Position numbers and translations under genes: made by a program
The notes under the pieces: generated by a model
What the model saw: only the letters and a program-made list of their open reading frames with translations
Told to the model about the DNA's origin: nothing
Databases searched by the model: none
Shown: positions 25,116-34,421 of the stretch, piece after piece
Position numbering within the stretch: position 1 is the first letter of the stretch
Layout: each line of letters opens with the position of its first letter
Source of the DNA: CALNYZ01 sp942490945
Lineage (GTDB): Bacteria; Pseudomonadota; Gammaproteobacteria; UBA6429; Thiohalophilaceae
Length of the DNA stretch: 64,000 nt
Reading direction: 5' to 3'
Assembly (NCBI GenBank): GCA_942490945.1
Contig: CALNYZ010000018.1
Span: forward strand, 434,001 to 498,000

Positions 25116-26390
25116 TTGAGTTTACATTCCAATAATACACTCGACGCCGAATTTTCCCTGCATGCAACAACCAGGCAGGAAAACAATAGTCGACTGCGTC
25201 CGCAGATCGAGCAATTGCGTAATGGTCAGGCAATTGCCGCACTGGAACCTTTTGCCAAAGCATACCTTGGATTGTATCTGGATATTGACAGCAGTTTTGC
25301 GCCGTATGATCGCATCCGGTTTCTGGTTGATGATGATATTGCTGAAGCGGTGGTGCAGGGTTTTGTCAAAATCTTGTACGAGTATCCCTTCCCCAGACCT
25401 GAAGAAATTGGCGAAAAAATGGCGCGCGGTGAGCGTGATGAAATCGGATATATTGTTCTGGCGGGAATGGACCACTTAATGCGCCAGTCTCAATTACAGT
25501 CAGACTCGCAGGCTTTGCTTTACAAGCTGCCTGCAGCAACGATTGATTGTGCAGTATGCTTTCATTACGCAAATGCCTGTTCGTTCCGGAATGAATGGCT
25601 GGAACCACTGTTAAAAGACAAGAGTGATGCGCTGGCACCTGTGCTGGAGGCATTTTGGCTTGGTCTCATCAAACAGGGCACCGGTTATATTCCCGGCTTG
25701 CATGATTATCTCGATGACAAGCAAACCAACCAGGCGCACATCAGTCAGGTGCTGTTACCCATTTTAAAAAACTGGTCCGGTTACAAGAAAAAATTTCTTA
25801 ATGAGTTATTACAAACAGCCATTCGCTATACCGACAAGCAAAAGCTCGCCGCGGTAACCGATGCGATATTAACGCGTGACGATCCAGGCCTGACGCCCAA
25901 TAAACGTATCCTGTGGCTGGCAACCGCATTTGTTTTGCAACCTGACAACTACTGGCAGGATCTACTGGATTACACCCAGCGTTCCAAGGAAAAGATCCTG
26001 CCGCTGCTGGATTTCACGGTCGAGCTTGCCAGTGATATTCGCTTCGATGCATATGTGTTGCCACACTTTACGTTGGCGCGTTTGTTACGCATCATTGCAC
26101 CGCGTTTTCCGCCACATTATGACAGCTTTGACAATCTGACCGAGAATGCCAAAAAAACCTTACGACTGTTTTATATCTATGCAGGCTCGTCGCATGACAT
26201 CAGCGAGTCGCTTGAATGGTTGCAGCAGGTTCGTGTAATGAAAATAGTAAAAAGTTTATTAACTGAAGTCATGCAGTTTAATCAGCAACTTCAGCATAAT
26301 GAGACAGAAGAAATGCCTTCTTTCAACGAGTTTATGTCATCGTTAAAAAAATCGGGCAAACTGCAGGGACGGCAGGTTCGTTATAAATAA
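25116..26390 (+). CDS. large helical protein, unknown function
   Basis: A 424-residue soluble, mostly helical protein with no signal peptide. The frame opens at a TTG at 25116, just after an in-frame stop at 25092, and no nearby ATG fits; the start is therefore uncertain. Repeated Leu/Ala-rich helices across residues 30-380 (for example KNWSGYKKKFLNELLQTAIRY) look like an alpha-solenoid. DCAVCFHYANAC near residue 145 carries three Cys and one His. I do not recognise it. It converges with the diguanylate cyclase gene. Confidence 0.6.
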   Translation: MSLHSNNTLDAEFSLHATTRQENNSRLRPQIEQLRNGQAIAALEPFAKAYLGLYLDIDSSFAPYDRIRFLVDDDIAEAVVQGFVKILYEYPFPRPEEIGEKMARGERDEIGYIVLAGMDHLMRQSQLQSDSQALLYKLPAATIDCAVCFHYANACSFRNEWLEPLLKDKSDALAPVLEAFWLGLIKQGTGYIPGLHDYLDDKQTNQAHISQVLLPILKNWSGYKKKFLNELLQTAIRYTDKQKLAAVTDAILTRDDPGLTPNKRILWLATAFVLQPDNYWQDLLDYTQRSKEKILPLLDFTVELASDIRFDAYVLPHFTLARLLRIIAPRFPPHYDSFDNLTENAKKTLRLFYIYAGSSHDISESLEWLQQVRVMKIVKSLLTEVMQFNQQLQHNETEEMPSFNEFMSSLKKSGKLQGRQVRYK

Positions 26391-26453
26391 CCGTTATTGT
26401 TAAACTTATCTGGCAGGTCGAACGGAACAAGTTTCGCTAATTTAGTGACATAA

Positions 26454-27425
26454 TCAGGATTCTTTCTGATCCATGTTGGCCGAATAAATGGTTGACTGAT
26501 TGCGACCATGCTCCTTGCAGTAATACAGCGCCTTGTCTGATTGTTCCAGCCATGCCTTGTAATCTTCTGTTTCCTTGCTGAGTTCGGCAATGCCGATACT
26601 GATGGTGTATTTAATTTCCATACCGTCATAGACGACGGTAATGGCTGCAATTTTTTCACGCAGGCGCTCGGCAAGTATGAGGCTGTTTTTCGCATCGGTA
26701 TCAACCAGAATCACGCCAAATTCTTCACCACCATAACGGCCAGCGATATCTGTTTTGCGAATGGTTTCACGCAAGGCCGCGGAGGTTTGTCGAATCACCT
26801 CATCGCCTGCCTGATGGCCATAGGTATCGTTAACATTCTTGAAGTGATCGATATCAAACATGATCAACGTAGTGTTTTGTCCGGTTCGTATGCCACGCAT
26901 GTACTCATTGACCAGGCATTCTTCCCAGTAACCACGATTGTTCAGCAGGGTAAGGCGGTCGGTACGACTGAGCATGGCCAGCTCGCTATTTGCCGCTTCC
27001 AGTTCGATTTTACTCACCGCCATGTCGGTGACGTCATAAATAATAATACCAATGTGATTAACCTTGCCATCAACCGAAGCGATGGGCAAAAAGGTAATAT
27101 TTTGATACATATATTCAGCCGCACCGGTAATCGGGCGGTAATTTTTGAATTTGAACAGATACGGTCGTTGCTCCCAGGTCGTGAAGGCACGATTACGTAG
27201 CATGTGTACAGACTTGGCCTTATGCTTTAACCATTGTTGCGGCAGCGAGGGGAACAGTTCAAAAAGATTTTTATCCACCACGTGTTCACCGCGCATGCCG
27301 CTGTGGTTCGCCATAAAGTGATTCCAGACCAGTACGTCAAAATTGCGATTCAGCACAATGATCCCCACATCAATCGAGTGGAGCATTTCCATAAACATGT
27401 GCATGTCTTTGACGTCTTGTGACAT
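26454..27425 (-). CDS. PAS-GGDEF diguanylate cyclase
   Basis: A 323-residue protein with one PAS domain (about 10-135) and a GGDEF domain (about 150-315). The active-site motif is GRYGGEEF, and RKTD five residues before GGEEF matches the inhibitory RxxD site, so feedback control by c-di-GMP is likely. FDIDHFKNVNDTYGHQAGD is the typical metal and GTP region. No membrane segment. It starts 6 nt after the REC-CheC gene and should be co-expressed with it. Confidence 0.92.
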   Translation of the reverse strand: MSQDVKDMHMFMEMLHSIDVGIIVLNRNFDVLVWNHFMANHSGMRGEHVVDKNLFELFPSLPQQWLKHKAKSVHMLRNRAFTTWEQRPYLFKFKNYRPITGAAEYMYQNITFLPIASVDGKVNHIGIIIYDVTDMAVSKIELEAANSELAMLSRTDRLTLLNNRGYWEECLVNEYMRGIRTGQNTTLIMFDIDHFKNVNDTYGHQAGDEVIRQTSAALRETIRKTDIAGRYGGEEFGVILVDTDAKNSLILAERLREKIAAITVVYDGMEIKYTISIGIAELSKETEDYKAWLEQSDKALYYCKEHGRNQSTIYSANMDQKES

Positions 27426-27431
27426 CTTCGT

Positions 27432-28424
27432 TTAATCCTCGATAAGATAGGAAACAAGTTCGTTAAATGGTGCAATCGAATCTTCAGTGAACAGCAATAA
27501 CAGATCGCAGTTAATGTTGCGGTTCTCAATGGTATAGCCCATCTCGATAGCGAGTGTTTGCTTCCAGCGTCCCTGGTTGCGTTTGAGAATATCTTCAATC
27601 TGGATATGTCGTCCCAGCACATTGGGTTGACCCTGGCTGAACTGAATATCGAGTTGTTCGGCCATGCCTGTCAGGCAGGCACCAATCATAATGCTGGCAA
27701 TATCCATCACCAGTTCCATCTCGACGGCGTCGTCGATTTCGCCTTCGTATTTCATGAGCTCGGCAAAATCCTTGAAACTGGATTCATTAAATACCAGCAG
27801 CGCTTCACCGGCGATACCGGCGCCGATAAATCCCTGACAAACAGCAGAAACGCGATCGTAGTTGGTTGATTGTAATGCCATGCACAATTCACTGACTTCA
27901 ATTGTATTGACAGAAGGAATGGGCATCACGACAAAGGCATCAAGCAAACGGGCCAGTAAATCAGCGGCACGCCCCATCGCGACATTGGCCACTTCCTGAT
28001 AGCCATCGCGCAGGGAATATTCCACCTCGACATTTTGCGTCGGCGCTTCGAAACTGTGCGTATCAATACCAAACTTGTTGAGCGTGCGCTCGAGTTCCTG
28101 TTTATCGATGGGTTTTTTGATGAAGTCGAGCGCGCCCAGTTGCAGTACGCGTCGGTGAGCCTGGGGTTGTACGTCGCCTGACACCACAATTGTCATGACA
28201 TCGATATTCTGTTCGCGGATGGCTTCGAGGACCTGGTATCCATCCAGTACGGGCATATTCAGGTCCAGAAACAGTATTTCACCCTTGCCAGCCTTGAGTG
28301 CGTCAAGGCCCTGCTGACCGTCGTTGGCGAAACTGACCTCAATATCCCATCCTTCTGGCAGGGCGGTAGCCATTTGCTTGCGGGCAAAGCTGGAGTCATC
28401 ACAGATTAGTACACGAGTACTCAT
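27432..28424 (-). CDS. response regulator with CheC/CheX-like output domain
   Basis: A 330-residue protein with a receiver domain (about 1-125; phospho-acceptor in EILFLDLNMPVLDG, Lys in IKKPIDK) joined to a CheC-like domain (about 135-328). CheC-type phosphatases act on CheY-P through ExxN-x22-P signatures. The first repeat here keeps EVAN and a Pro 23 residues later; in the second repeat the matching place reads DIAS, so one of two sites looks lost. The gene is directly upstream of a diguanylate cyclase (6-nt gap), implying a joined signalling output, perhaps dephosphorylation of a partner receiver. Confidence 0.85.
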   Translation of the reverse strand: MSTRVLICDDSSFARKQMATALPEGWDIEVSFANDGQQGLDALKAGKGEILFLDLNMPVLDGYQVLEAIREQNIDVMTIVVSGDVQPQAHRRVLQLGALDFIKKPIDKQELERTLNKFGIDTHSFEAPTQNVEVEYSLRDGYQEVANVAMGRAADLLARLLDAFVVMPIPSVNTIEVSELCMALQSTNYDRVSAVCQGFIGAGIAGEALLVFNESSFKDFAELMKYEGEIDDAVEMELVMDIASIMIGACLTGMAEQLDIQFSQGQPNVLGRHIQIEDILKRNQGRWKQTLAIEMGYTIENRNINCDLLLLFTEDSIAPFNELVSYLIED

Positions 28425-28436
28425 GTCATCCTTAAC

Positions 28437-28785
28437 GCCATTATATTATAAGTTGTTGTAATACATGGTAAAATAGCTATGTCGACGGGTCGTAAATCGG
28501 TCGGTTCCTTTATAACATCGACCCGATAGCCTGCTAACTTTAGGTTTATAAGTCGCTATTTAATGTGGTTTTCGTCATAACTGTGGTTATTATTCAGCGC
28601 TGAAATTGCTTACAATGTATTGCTTGTAACCGCTCAATAGCAAAACACGAACAGCTGGTCCGGGTGACGCATCGATTGCGGATAAGTCTCATAATCTGTC
28701 GCCATATGAATCCGCTATTTCGCGACTTTATATTGCGAGACCGGTGACGAGAAAGGTGACAAGACAGTGAAACAGAATTGGTTTA
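28437..28785. other. intergenic region between the REC-CheC and DAHP synthase genes
   Basis: About 350 nt between divergent genes. It contains an inverted repeat, CGGGTCG at 28486-28492 with CGACCCG at 28519-28525, 26 nt apart, which could form a leader hairpin or a regulator site. AT-rich TATA-like stretches occur on both sides. No small gene, terminator or riboswitch can be supported. Given the aromatic pathway gene downstream, a regulatory leader is possible but unproven. Confidence 0.3.
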
Positions 28786-28791
28786 GTGAGT

Positions 28792-29871
28792 ATGACAGTG
28801 AAGTATAAAACAGACGATATACGTATTACCGGACTGCAGGAAGTTATCCCGCCGGCGCAATTGCATGAAGAGTGTCCCGCCAGTGACAAGGCCTACAAGC
28901 TGATCTTTGATACCCGAAATGCTATTCATAATATTTTGCATAAACAGGATGATCGGTTGCTTGTCATCATCGGCCCTTGTTCTATTCATGATCCTGCAGC
29001 TGCTCGCGAGTATGCGGAAAAGTTAAAAGTATTACGCGACGAATTAGGTGACGATTTATTAATTGTCATGCGAGTGTATTTTGAAAAACCGCGCACCACA
29101 GTAGGCTGGAAAGGCCTGATAAACGATCCTAATCTTGATGACAGTTATGAAATCAATAAAGGTTTGCGTCTCGCACGACAACTGCTGGTGGATATTAATG
29201 AACTGGGTGTACCTGCTGCTACGGAATTTCTCGATTTAATCACACCACAATATCTCGCCGACATGATCAGCTGGGGTGCTATCGGTGCGCGTACTACCGA
29301 AAGTCAGGTGCATCGCGAGCTGGCATCCGGTTTGTCCTGTCCGGTAGGGTTCAAGAACGGGACGGATGGAACACTGAAGATCGCGGTTGATGCATTACGT
29401 GCAGCCAGTATTCCTCACAGCTTTCTTTCTCTCACCAAGGCAGGCCATTCAGCGATTTTCACGACAACTGGTAACAGTGATGTGCATATCATCCTGCGCG
29501 GTGGCAAAAAACCGAATTACGATGCAGCCAGTGTAAACAAAGCGGCGCATGAACTGGAGTCAGCCGCCTTGCCGCAATGTATCATGGTTGACTTAAGCCA
29601 TGCCAACAGCCAGAAAGACTATCTGAAACAGATCGATGTCAGTCATGACGTTGCCGGACAGGTTGCAGCAGGTGATGACCGTATCATGGGTGTGATGATA
29701 GAAAGCCATCTCGAGGAAGGTCGGCAGGATATTTCTGCTGATAGCAAGCTTAAATACGGACAAAGTATTACAGATCCATGCATTAGTTGGCAGCAGTCGA
29801 TTCCGGTACTTAAAGAATTATCACAGGCAGTCAGGACGCGTCGTAAAAAACACGCGCATAATGCCGCCTGA
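28792..29871 (+). CDS. 3-deoxy-7-phosphoheptulonate (DAHP) synthase, AroFGH type
   Basis: A 359-residue class I DAHP synthase, which condenses phosphoenolpyruvate and erythrose 4-phosphate in the first step of aromatic amino-acid synthesis. Diagnostic segments include VIIGPCSIHDP (metal Cys), MRVYFEKPRTTVGWKGL, GARTTESQVHRELASGLS, GFKNGTDG and DLSHANSQKD. A GTG two codons earlier (28786) is an alternative start. Which amino acid inhibits it cannot be told, so no aroF/G/H symbol is given. It seems to be monocistronic. Confidence 0.93.
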   Translation: MTVKYKTDDIRITGLQEVIPPAQLHEECPASDKAYKLIFDTRNAIHNILHKQDDRLLVIIGPCSIHDPAAAREYAEKLKVLRDELGDDLLIVMRVYFEKPRTTVGWKGLINDPNLDDSYEINKGLRLARQLLVDINELGVPAATEFLDLITPQYLADMISWGAIGARTTESQVHRELASGLSCPVGFKNGTDGTLKIAVDALRAASIPHSFLSLTKAGHSAIFTTTGNSDVHIILRGGKKPNYDAASVNKAAHELESAALPQCIMVDLSHANSQKDYLKQIDVSHDVAGQVAAGDDRIMGVMIESHLEEGRQDISADSKLKYGQSITDPCISWQQSIPVLKELSQAVRTRRKKHAHNAA

Positions 29872-29931
29872 CCCGACTCCAGGTCTGTACATGTGAATGG
29901 ATAGAATAAATATGACAAGAATGGATCGTTC

Positions 29932-32049
29932 ATGCACTGTCCCAATTGTGAAAATGAAATATTACAACCCATCCTGACACAACAGGGCATCGAGGTAGAT
30001 GCCTGTCCGCATTGTCATGGGGTGTGGTTGGAACGCGGTTCGATCACCCATTTCTATAAGCATAGTCGCCAGTTTCTCGATAAATTAGCCGTTGATTTGA
30101 CCCTTGCACGTCCGGGCGGAAAATTTTCACCGCGCCATTTTCAGACGCGAATGTTGCAAGTGTTCTACGACGATCAATTTAAAATCGAATACTGTCCTGC
30201 ATCACATGGTTTGTGGTTTGATAGTGCCGACCTGAATGCCTTTAATGACAATAACCGGTTTTTTTCCCTCAAGCCCCTCTGGGCATCAAACAAAACCACC
30301 ATCGCGTATACAGATACGCTTGTTAGTAATATAAACAATATTTCCAACCAGGATATAAACGAGTCAGACAGCGACGCCGAACTACCAGCCCCGGAATTAT
30401 TAACCTTGCCCGGCTCTACACTACGCAAGCTATTCAGCGTGCTTGGCTATTTCGCCATGTTATGGATCGCTTTGTATTTGATCCTGGTTTCTACCGGTGT
30501 TCCGACAATGTTTGCCGCGAGTCTGACAAGTGGTGTGCTTGCTATTAAAATTCTTCTTGCGCCCTGCCTGTTTAAATTGTTGATCAATCGCATCTATGCA
30601 GTTAACTGGTTAAAGCAGGGTGATATCCCCGGCGATCAGATAAGCGCCTTGAATTTATTTATCGATAAAGTTTCGCAACGCCATAATATTAAGTATCCAA
30701 CAATTGGTGTAATAGAAGCTGACAGCGTTAACATATTCAGTTTTGGTTATACGAGAAACCACGCACATATTGTTTTTACAAGCGGACTTCGTAATGCACT
30801 GTCTGATGCCGAATTAAAATCCGTGATCAGTTTCGAGATTAGTAAACAGGTCAATCGTGACATTGCACTCGTTACACAATTACAATTTTTACCATTCATT
30901 AACCGATTGCTTATGGATCGATGCCGTAAACATAAAAACATTGCGAATGATTTACTGGCCTATGTTCATCATGTCCTGGATCGAATTTTGTGCTGGTGGC
31001 AGTTGACGTATTTACGTAACTGCATATTATATGCTGACCGGTTTTCTGCAAGCACAACCAGTGCGAAAATATTTTCAGAAACCATCATTAAGCTGAATTT
31101 CCAGTCCGTGTCCATTACTGAACAGAGTGAGCAGAGCAGGCAGAGCTATTATTTAAAGTCGTTGGGCGCGCTGGGACTTTTACACGTGCAACAGTCTGTT
31201 TCATTAGCAGTAATCGCTTACCATGAAACGTCAAGTCGTGACCATGAAGTTGATCCGGATCGTATTGCCATTGCTTTGAACTGGGAAAGAACCAATCGTT
31301 GGTCTGACTGGTATGCGATGTGGCGCAGTTATCCAACACTGTTTTCACGTATGCGCTATTTACAGAATTATGCTCTGGCTAATGGCACACAACCCTATCT
31401 TAATCTGGATAACACGGTGCTTGAAAACAAGTGGGACACCTTTTTCCTGCAGTTCCTGCTCTATGTGTCACCGTATTTACTGATTTTGATCATACCTGTG
31501 TATGCCTACGCATTTAATATGGGTGCGTATGATATTCCGCTCATCAAAATAGTGGCAATGATTGCAATGACAGGTGGAATCGGATTTTTATTGCGTATAA
31601 TTGTTTCCTATCCGGAACATAAGTTTCCGCTATTGGCTATTTCTGCACTGGTAAAAAATATGAACGTATCTGCCAGCCAACCCATTCCCTGTGAAGTTGA
31701 AGGAATGCTGCTTGGACGCAGTGTTCCAGGATATATGCAGGCGGAGGAAATATTTATCAAGGACAGTACCGGTATCATGATCGTGGACCATACCACAAAA
31801 ATGACGCTGGCCAACCTGCCCGGACTGAATACAGTTTACAAGCTTTTACACAACAAAAAGAAATTTGGCGAGCGGGTTAAAATAACTGGCTGGTACAGAA
31901 GGGTGCCACTGCCTTATATCGAGATAAAAACCATAAAATTTAACAATACTTCCCACGCGACCGTCATACCATACCTGAAACGTGGTGTGTTTGTGGGAAT
32001 TATAATTACGGGCATATTTGCATTCCTGTTCGGATACAGTATTAAATAA
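29932..32049 (+). CDS. zinc-ribbon membrane protein with degenerate M48-like domain
   Basis: A 705-residue protein. The N-terminus has a TFIIB-type zinc ribbon (CPNC...CPHCHGVWLE, residues 3-33), and a partial second copy ends EYCPASHGLWFDSADL near residue 95. Two membrane segments follow (about 170-225), then a domain aligned with M48 (HtpX-like) peptidases: DAELKSVISFEISKQVNRDIA stands where ELxAVLAHELSHIxNRD is expected, so HExxH reads FEISK, and the third ligand region reads YADRFSA instead of EADRFAA. All zinc ligands are gone, implying a pseudo-peptidase. More membrane segments (about 505-545) and an OB-like C-terminal region follow. Role unknown. Confidence 0.7.
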   Translation: MHCPNCENEILQPILTQQGIEVDACPHCHGVWLERGSITHFYKHSRQFLDKLAVDLTLARPGGKFSPRHFQTRMLQVFYDDQFKIEYCPASHGLWFDSADLNAFNDNNRFFSLKPLWASNKTTIAYTDTLVSNINNISNQDINESDSDAELPAPELLTLPGSTLRKLFSVLGYFAMLWIALYLILVSTGVPTMFAASLTSGVLAIKILLAPCLFKLLINRIYAVNWLKQGDIPGDQISALNLFIDKVSQRHNIKYPTIGVIEADSVNIFSFGYTRNHAHIVFTSGLRNALSDAELKSVISFEISKQVNRDIALVTQLQFLPFINRLLMDRCRKHKNIANDLLAYVHHVLDRILCWWQLTYLRNCILYADRFSASTTSAKIFSETIIKLNFQSVSITEQSEQSRQSYYLKSLGALGLLHVQQSVSLAVIAYHETSSRDHEVDPDRIAIALNWERTNRWSDWYAMWRSYPTLFSRMRYLQNYALANGTQPYLNLDNTVLENKWDTFFLQFLLYVSPYLLILIIPVYAYAFNMGAYDIPLIKIVAMIAMTGGIGFLLRIIVSYPEHKFPLLAISALVKNMNVSASQPIPCEVEGMLLGRSVPGYMQAEEIFIKDSTGIMIVDHTTKMTLANLPGLNTVYKLLHNKKKFGERVKITGWYRRVPLPYIEIKTIKFNNTSHATVIPYLKRGVFVGIIITGIFAFLFGYSIK

Positions 32050-32058
32050 CCGGCACGA

Positions 32059-32649
32059 TTATTTTTTTTCCAAATCACCAATGAATTGCTGCATGATTTT
32101 TTGTATGGCCATGCCAAACGCGGCTGCGCTGGATTCGAAGGAATTATCTTTTGCGGCTATATAGGCTGCATATTGTTTGCTGAATCGTTGTGTAGCGCCT
32201 GATATTTCCAGTTCAATTGCTACCCGCACTTCAACGTTCTTGCCATCCAGAGCGCGTTCAAATTTTAACAACGTGCCTTTTACAGTCATATCACCTGGAT
32301 TGCCTGGACGATAGTTTATGACGTTGTTAGCGATTCCACTATTCGTGAGATAAGCTTTTAGTTGTTGCCGTACAAGTTGCGCCGGGGGCATGACCCAGTG
32401 ATGGTAATGATAGCGTTTGATACTGAGGGGAGTGTTTTTATCCAGATAGAGCAAGGCACGTTCATTATAAACGCCGGTAGCGCGTATCGTATTTACTCCA
32501 ATTGTTGTAAACAGCTGTTTGTGCTTTTCTGCTTTGGGTTCCGGCAGCGTGTAATAGGAATCTTGTGGTACCGGTGCCGGTTCACCGAAACATCCGGCCA
32601 ATAATGCCGGAAAAAAACATAACACAAGTATTTTATAATAATTAATCAT
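32059..32649 (-). CDS. ABC-type transport auxiliary lipoprotein (PqiC-like)
   Basis: A 196-residue lipoprotein (lipobox LLAGC, Cys 20) of the PqiC/ABC_trans_aux type, which works in the periplasm with MCE transporters. The region DSYYTLPEP followed by the strand TTIGVNTIRATGVYNERALLYLD is typical. It begins directly after the MCE gene stop and is the last gene of a permease-ATPase-MCE-lipoprotein operon. It probably sits at the outer membrane and helps bridge lipid flow. Confidence 0.85.
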   Translation of the reverse strand: MINYYKILVLCFFPALLAGCFGEPAPVPQDSYYTLPEPKAEKHKQLFTTIGVNTIRATGVYNERALLYLDKNTPLSIKRYHYHHWVMPPAQLVRQQLKAYLTNSGIANNVINYRPGNPGDMTVKGTLLKFERALDGKNVEVRVAIELEISGATQRFSKQYAAYIAAKDNSFESSAAAFGMAIQKIMQQFIGDLEKK

Positions 32650-33579
32650 TTATTTTCTTTCTTCGGCTGGTGGCTTGCTGTTTAACAATACGCCCGGGTT
32701 ACTGCGAATCTGATGTGAAAATTCACCGATATCACGGCTGGCTGTATCCAGATTGTACATGATCGTTTCCATGTGCTGGGTTACGGAATTCAGTGAATTA
32801 CGTAAATCAATCACGGCCTGGCGAATATCCTGCTGGTTGCTGGAAACGATGTTATTGGAATTATCCACCAGATTCTTGATGTTCTCTGATGATTCTTCCA
32901 GTCGTGATGCAAGTGATGACAGGTCCTGAAGCGTTTTGTCAGAGTTTTCAATAACGTTGACTATACGCTGGCTGTTTTCGTCATTGAGCAACTTGTTTAA
33001 CTGTCTTGCACTTTGCGTTAGCGAAGTCAACAGCGCTTTTGTTTCTTTGGCAATCGATGCGAGGTTGCCATCGCCTATCTGGGTAATTTGTTTATTGATG
33101 TTATCCAGTATCGGTTTTAATCCGGTATCAGCAAGGTCACCAAAATCACCCGACAGCGCCTGCATCATCGCCATCATATCCACTGCCGCGACACCTTTAA
33201 TTGTATCGCCGGGTTTAAGATAGGCTTCGGATTTGCCTTCTGTGATTTCTATCTGGTTTTCGGCGAGTAAGCCGGCAGAAACGACCCGTGCGGTTGAATC
33301 AACCGGAATACCCCAGTCGGATTTTACTGCCAGCGTCAGTTTGTAACGGGTGCCGCTTTTTTCCCGCTCGGGTTCGATATTGAGTAATTGTCCGATCTGG
33401 AAACCACCATAACTGACTGTTGTACCGATGCGAATACCGCTTACCTTGTTGTAATAAACATAATAGGTATCTGCATTGGCGCTGCGGCCGGTGATTTTAT
33501 AAAAGGCAAACATTAATACCAACAACATCAACAGCACAAAACTGCCAACCATAAAATAATTTATATTCTCATGCTTCAT
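32650..33579 (-). CDS. MCE-domain (MlaD-like) periplasmic lipid-binding protein
   Basis: A 309-residue protein with one N-terminal membrane helix (about 8-27), a single MCE domain (about 35-120; VSGIRIGTTVSYGGFQIGQL) and a long helical C-terminus (about 150-290) that in relatives lines a tunnel. The family binds phospholipids between inner and outer membranes. The stop directly precedes the lipoprotein start, and the start is 1 nt after the ATPase stop, so the operon is tightly coupled. The long helical tail resembles the two-component MCE systems with a lipoprotein rather than the short MlaD of the MlaFEDB complex. Confidence 0.9.
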   Translation of the reverse strand: MKHENINYFMVGSFVLLMLLVLMFAFYKITGRSANADTYYVYYNKVSGIRIGTTVSYGGFQIGQLLNIEPEREKSGTRYKLTLAVKSDWGIPVDSTARVVSAGLLAENQIEITEGKSEAYLKPGDTIKGVAAVDMMAMMQALSGDFGDLADTGLKPILDNINKQITQIGDGNLASIAKETKALLTSLTQSARQLNKLLNDENSQRIVNVIENSDKTLQDLSSLASRLEESSENIKNLVDNSNNIVSSNQQDIRQAVIDLRNSLNSVTQHMETIMYNLDTASRDIGEFSHQIRSNPGVLLNSKPPAEERK

Positions 33580-33580
33580 A

Positions 33581-34405
33581 TCAATGTTTCTTTTTCTTTG
33601 TGTGTTTAGGTACGTGGGTCAGGCGGTTCAGATATTCTTCTGCATCAATTTCTTCATGTCTTGGTACGCGATTTAACAGGCTTTGTACACGGATATTATC
33701 TGAATTGCGCACGTTTTCCACCGTATCGGTTATCAGAATATTGCCCTGATCCAGCACAGTAATGCGATCCGCAATTTTATAGGCACTTTCCAGTTCATGT
33801 GTAACAACGACAATGGTCATGCGCATGGCATCACGCAATTTCAGGATCAACTCATCCAGCTCAACAGCTGCGACCGGATCGAGGCCTGCAGAAGGTTCAT
33901 CAAAAAACAGCAGTTTCGGGTCCATTACAATGGCGCGTGCCAGTGCCGCGCGCTTTATCATACCGCCTGAAAGTTCGGCAGGATATAAATCTTCGAAACT
34001 GGCCAGATTAACAACTTCCAGTTTCATGCGACTCATGATGCGCATGGTATGTTCATCAAGTTTGGTGTGTTCGCGTAAAGGCAGACGTATATTTTCACCA
34101 ACCGTCATGGAACCGAATAATGCGCCGCCCTGAAAAGCAACCCCCATGTGTTTGCGCATGTCCTGCATTTCATCGGCCGACATCTGGGTTATGTCCTTGC
34201 CTAACAATTTTATCGAACCGGAGGTAGGCTGATGCAGGCCAAGCAAATGTCGTAACAAGGTACTCTTGCCTGAACCACTGCCACCCATAATGACGAGAAT
34301 TTCGCCGGGCTCAATCCTGAGATCAATCCCTTTTAAAATTGCACGATCACCATAGTGCGTGACGAGTTTGTTAACTTCAATCGCGGCTGATGGCGTTAGC
34401 GACAT
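33581..34405 (-). CDS. MlaF-like ABC ATPase of an MCE transporter
   Basis: A 274-residue ATPase. Walker A is GGSGSGKST, the signature is AELSGGMIKRAALARAI (the LSGGM form typical of MCE ATPases), and Walker B is LLFFDEPSAGLDP, with the H-loop in VVTHELES. It powers lipid transport through the MlaE-like permease encoded just upstream (16-nt gap). The last 25 residues are basic (HVPKHTKKKKH). Full length and intact. Confidence 0.93.
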   Translation of the reverse strand: MSLTPSAAIEVNKLVTHYGDRAILKGIDLRIEPGEILVIMGGSGSGKSTLLRHLLGLHQPTSGSIKLLGKDITQMSADEMQDMRKHMGVAFQGGALFGSMTVGENIRLPLREHTKLDEHTMRIMSRMKLEVVNLASFEDLYPAELSGGMIKRAALARAIVMDPKLLFFDEPSAGLDPVAAVELDELILKLRDAMRMTIVVVTHELESAYKIADRITVLDQGNILITDTVENVRNSDNIRVQSLLNRVPRHEEIDAEEYLNRLTHVPKHTKKKKH

Positions 34406-34421
34406 AATAAATCTGTTTTTT

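Noticed and set aside
28486..28525. Inverted repeat before the DAHP synthase gene considered as a riboswitch or terminator
   Set aside because: No T-tract and no known aptamer pattern; it may be a regulator site but cannot be assigned.
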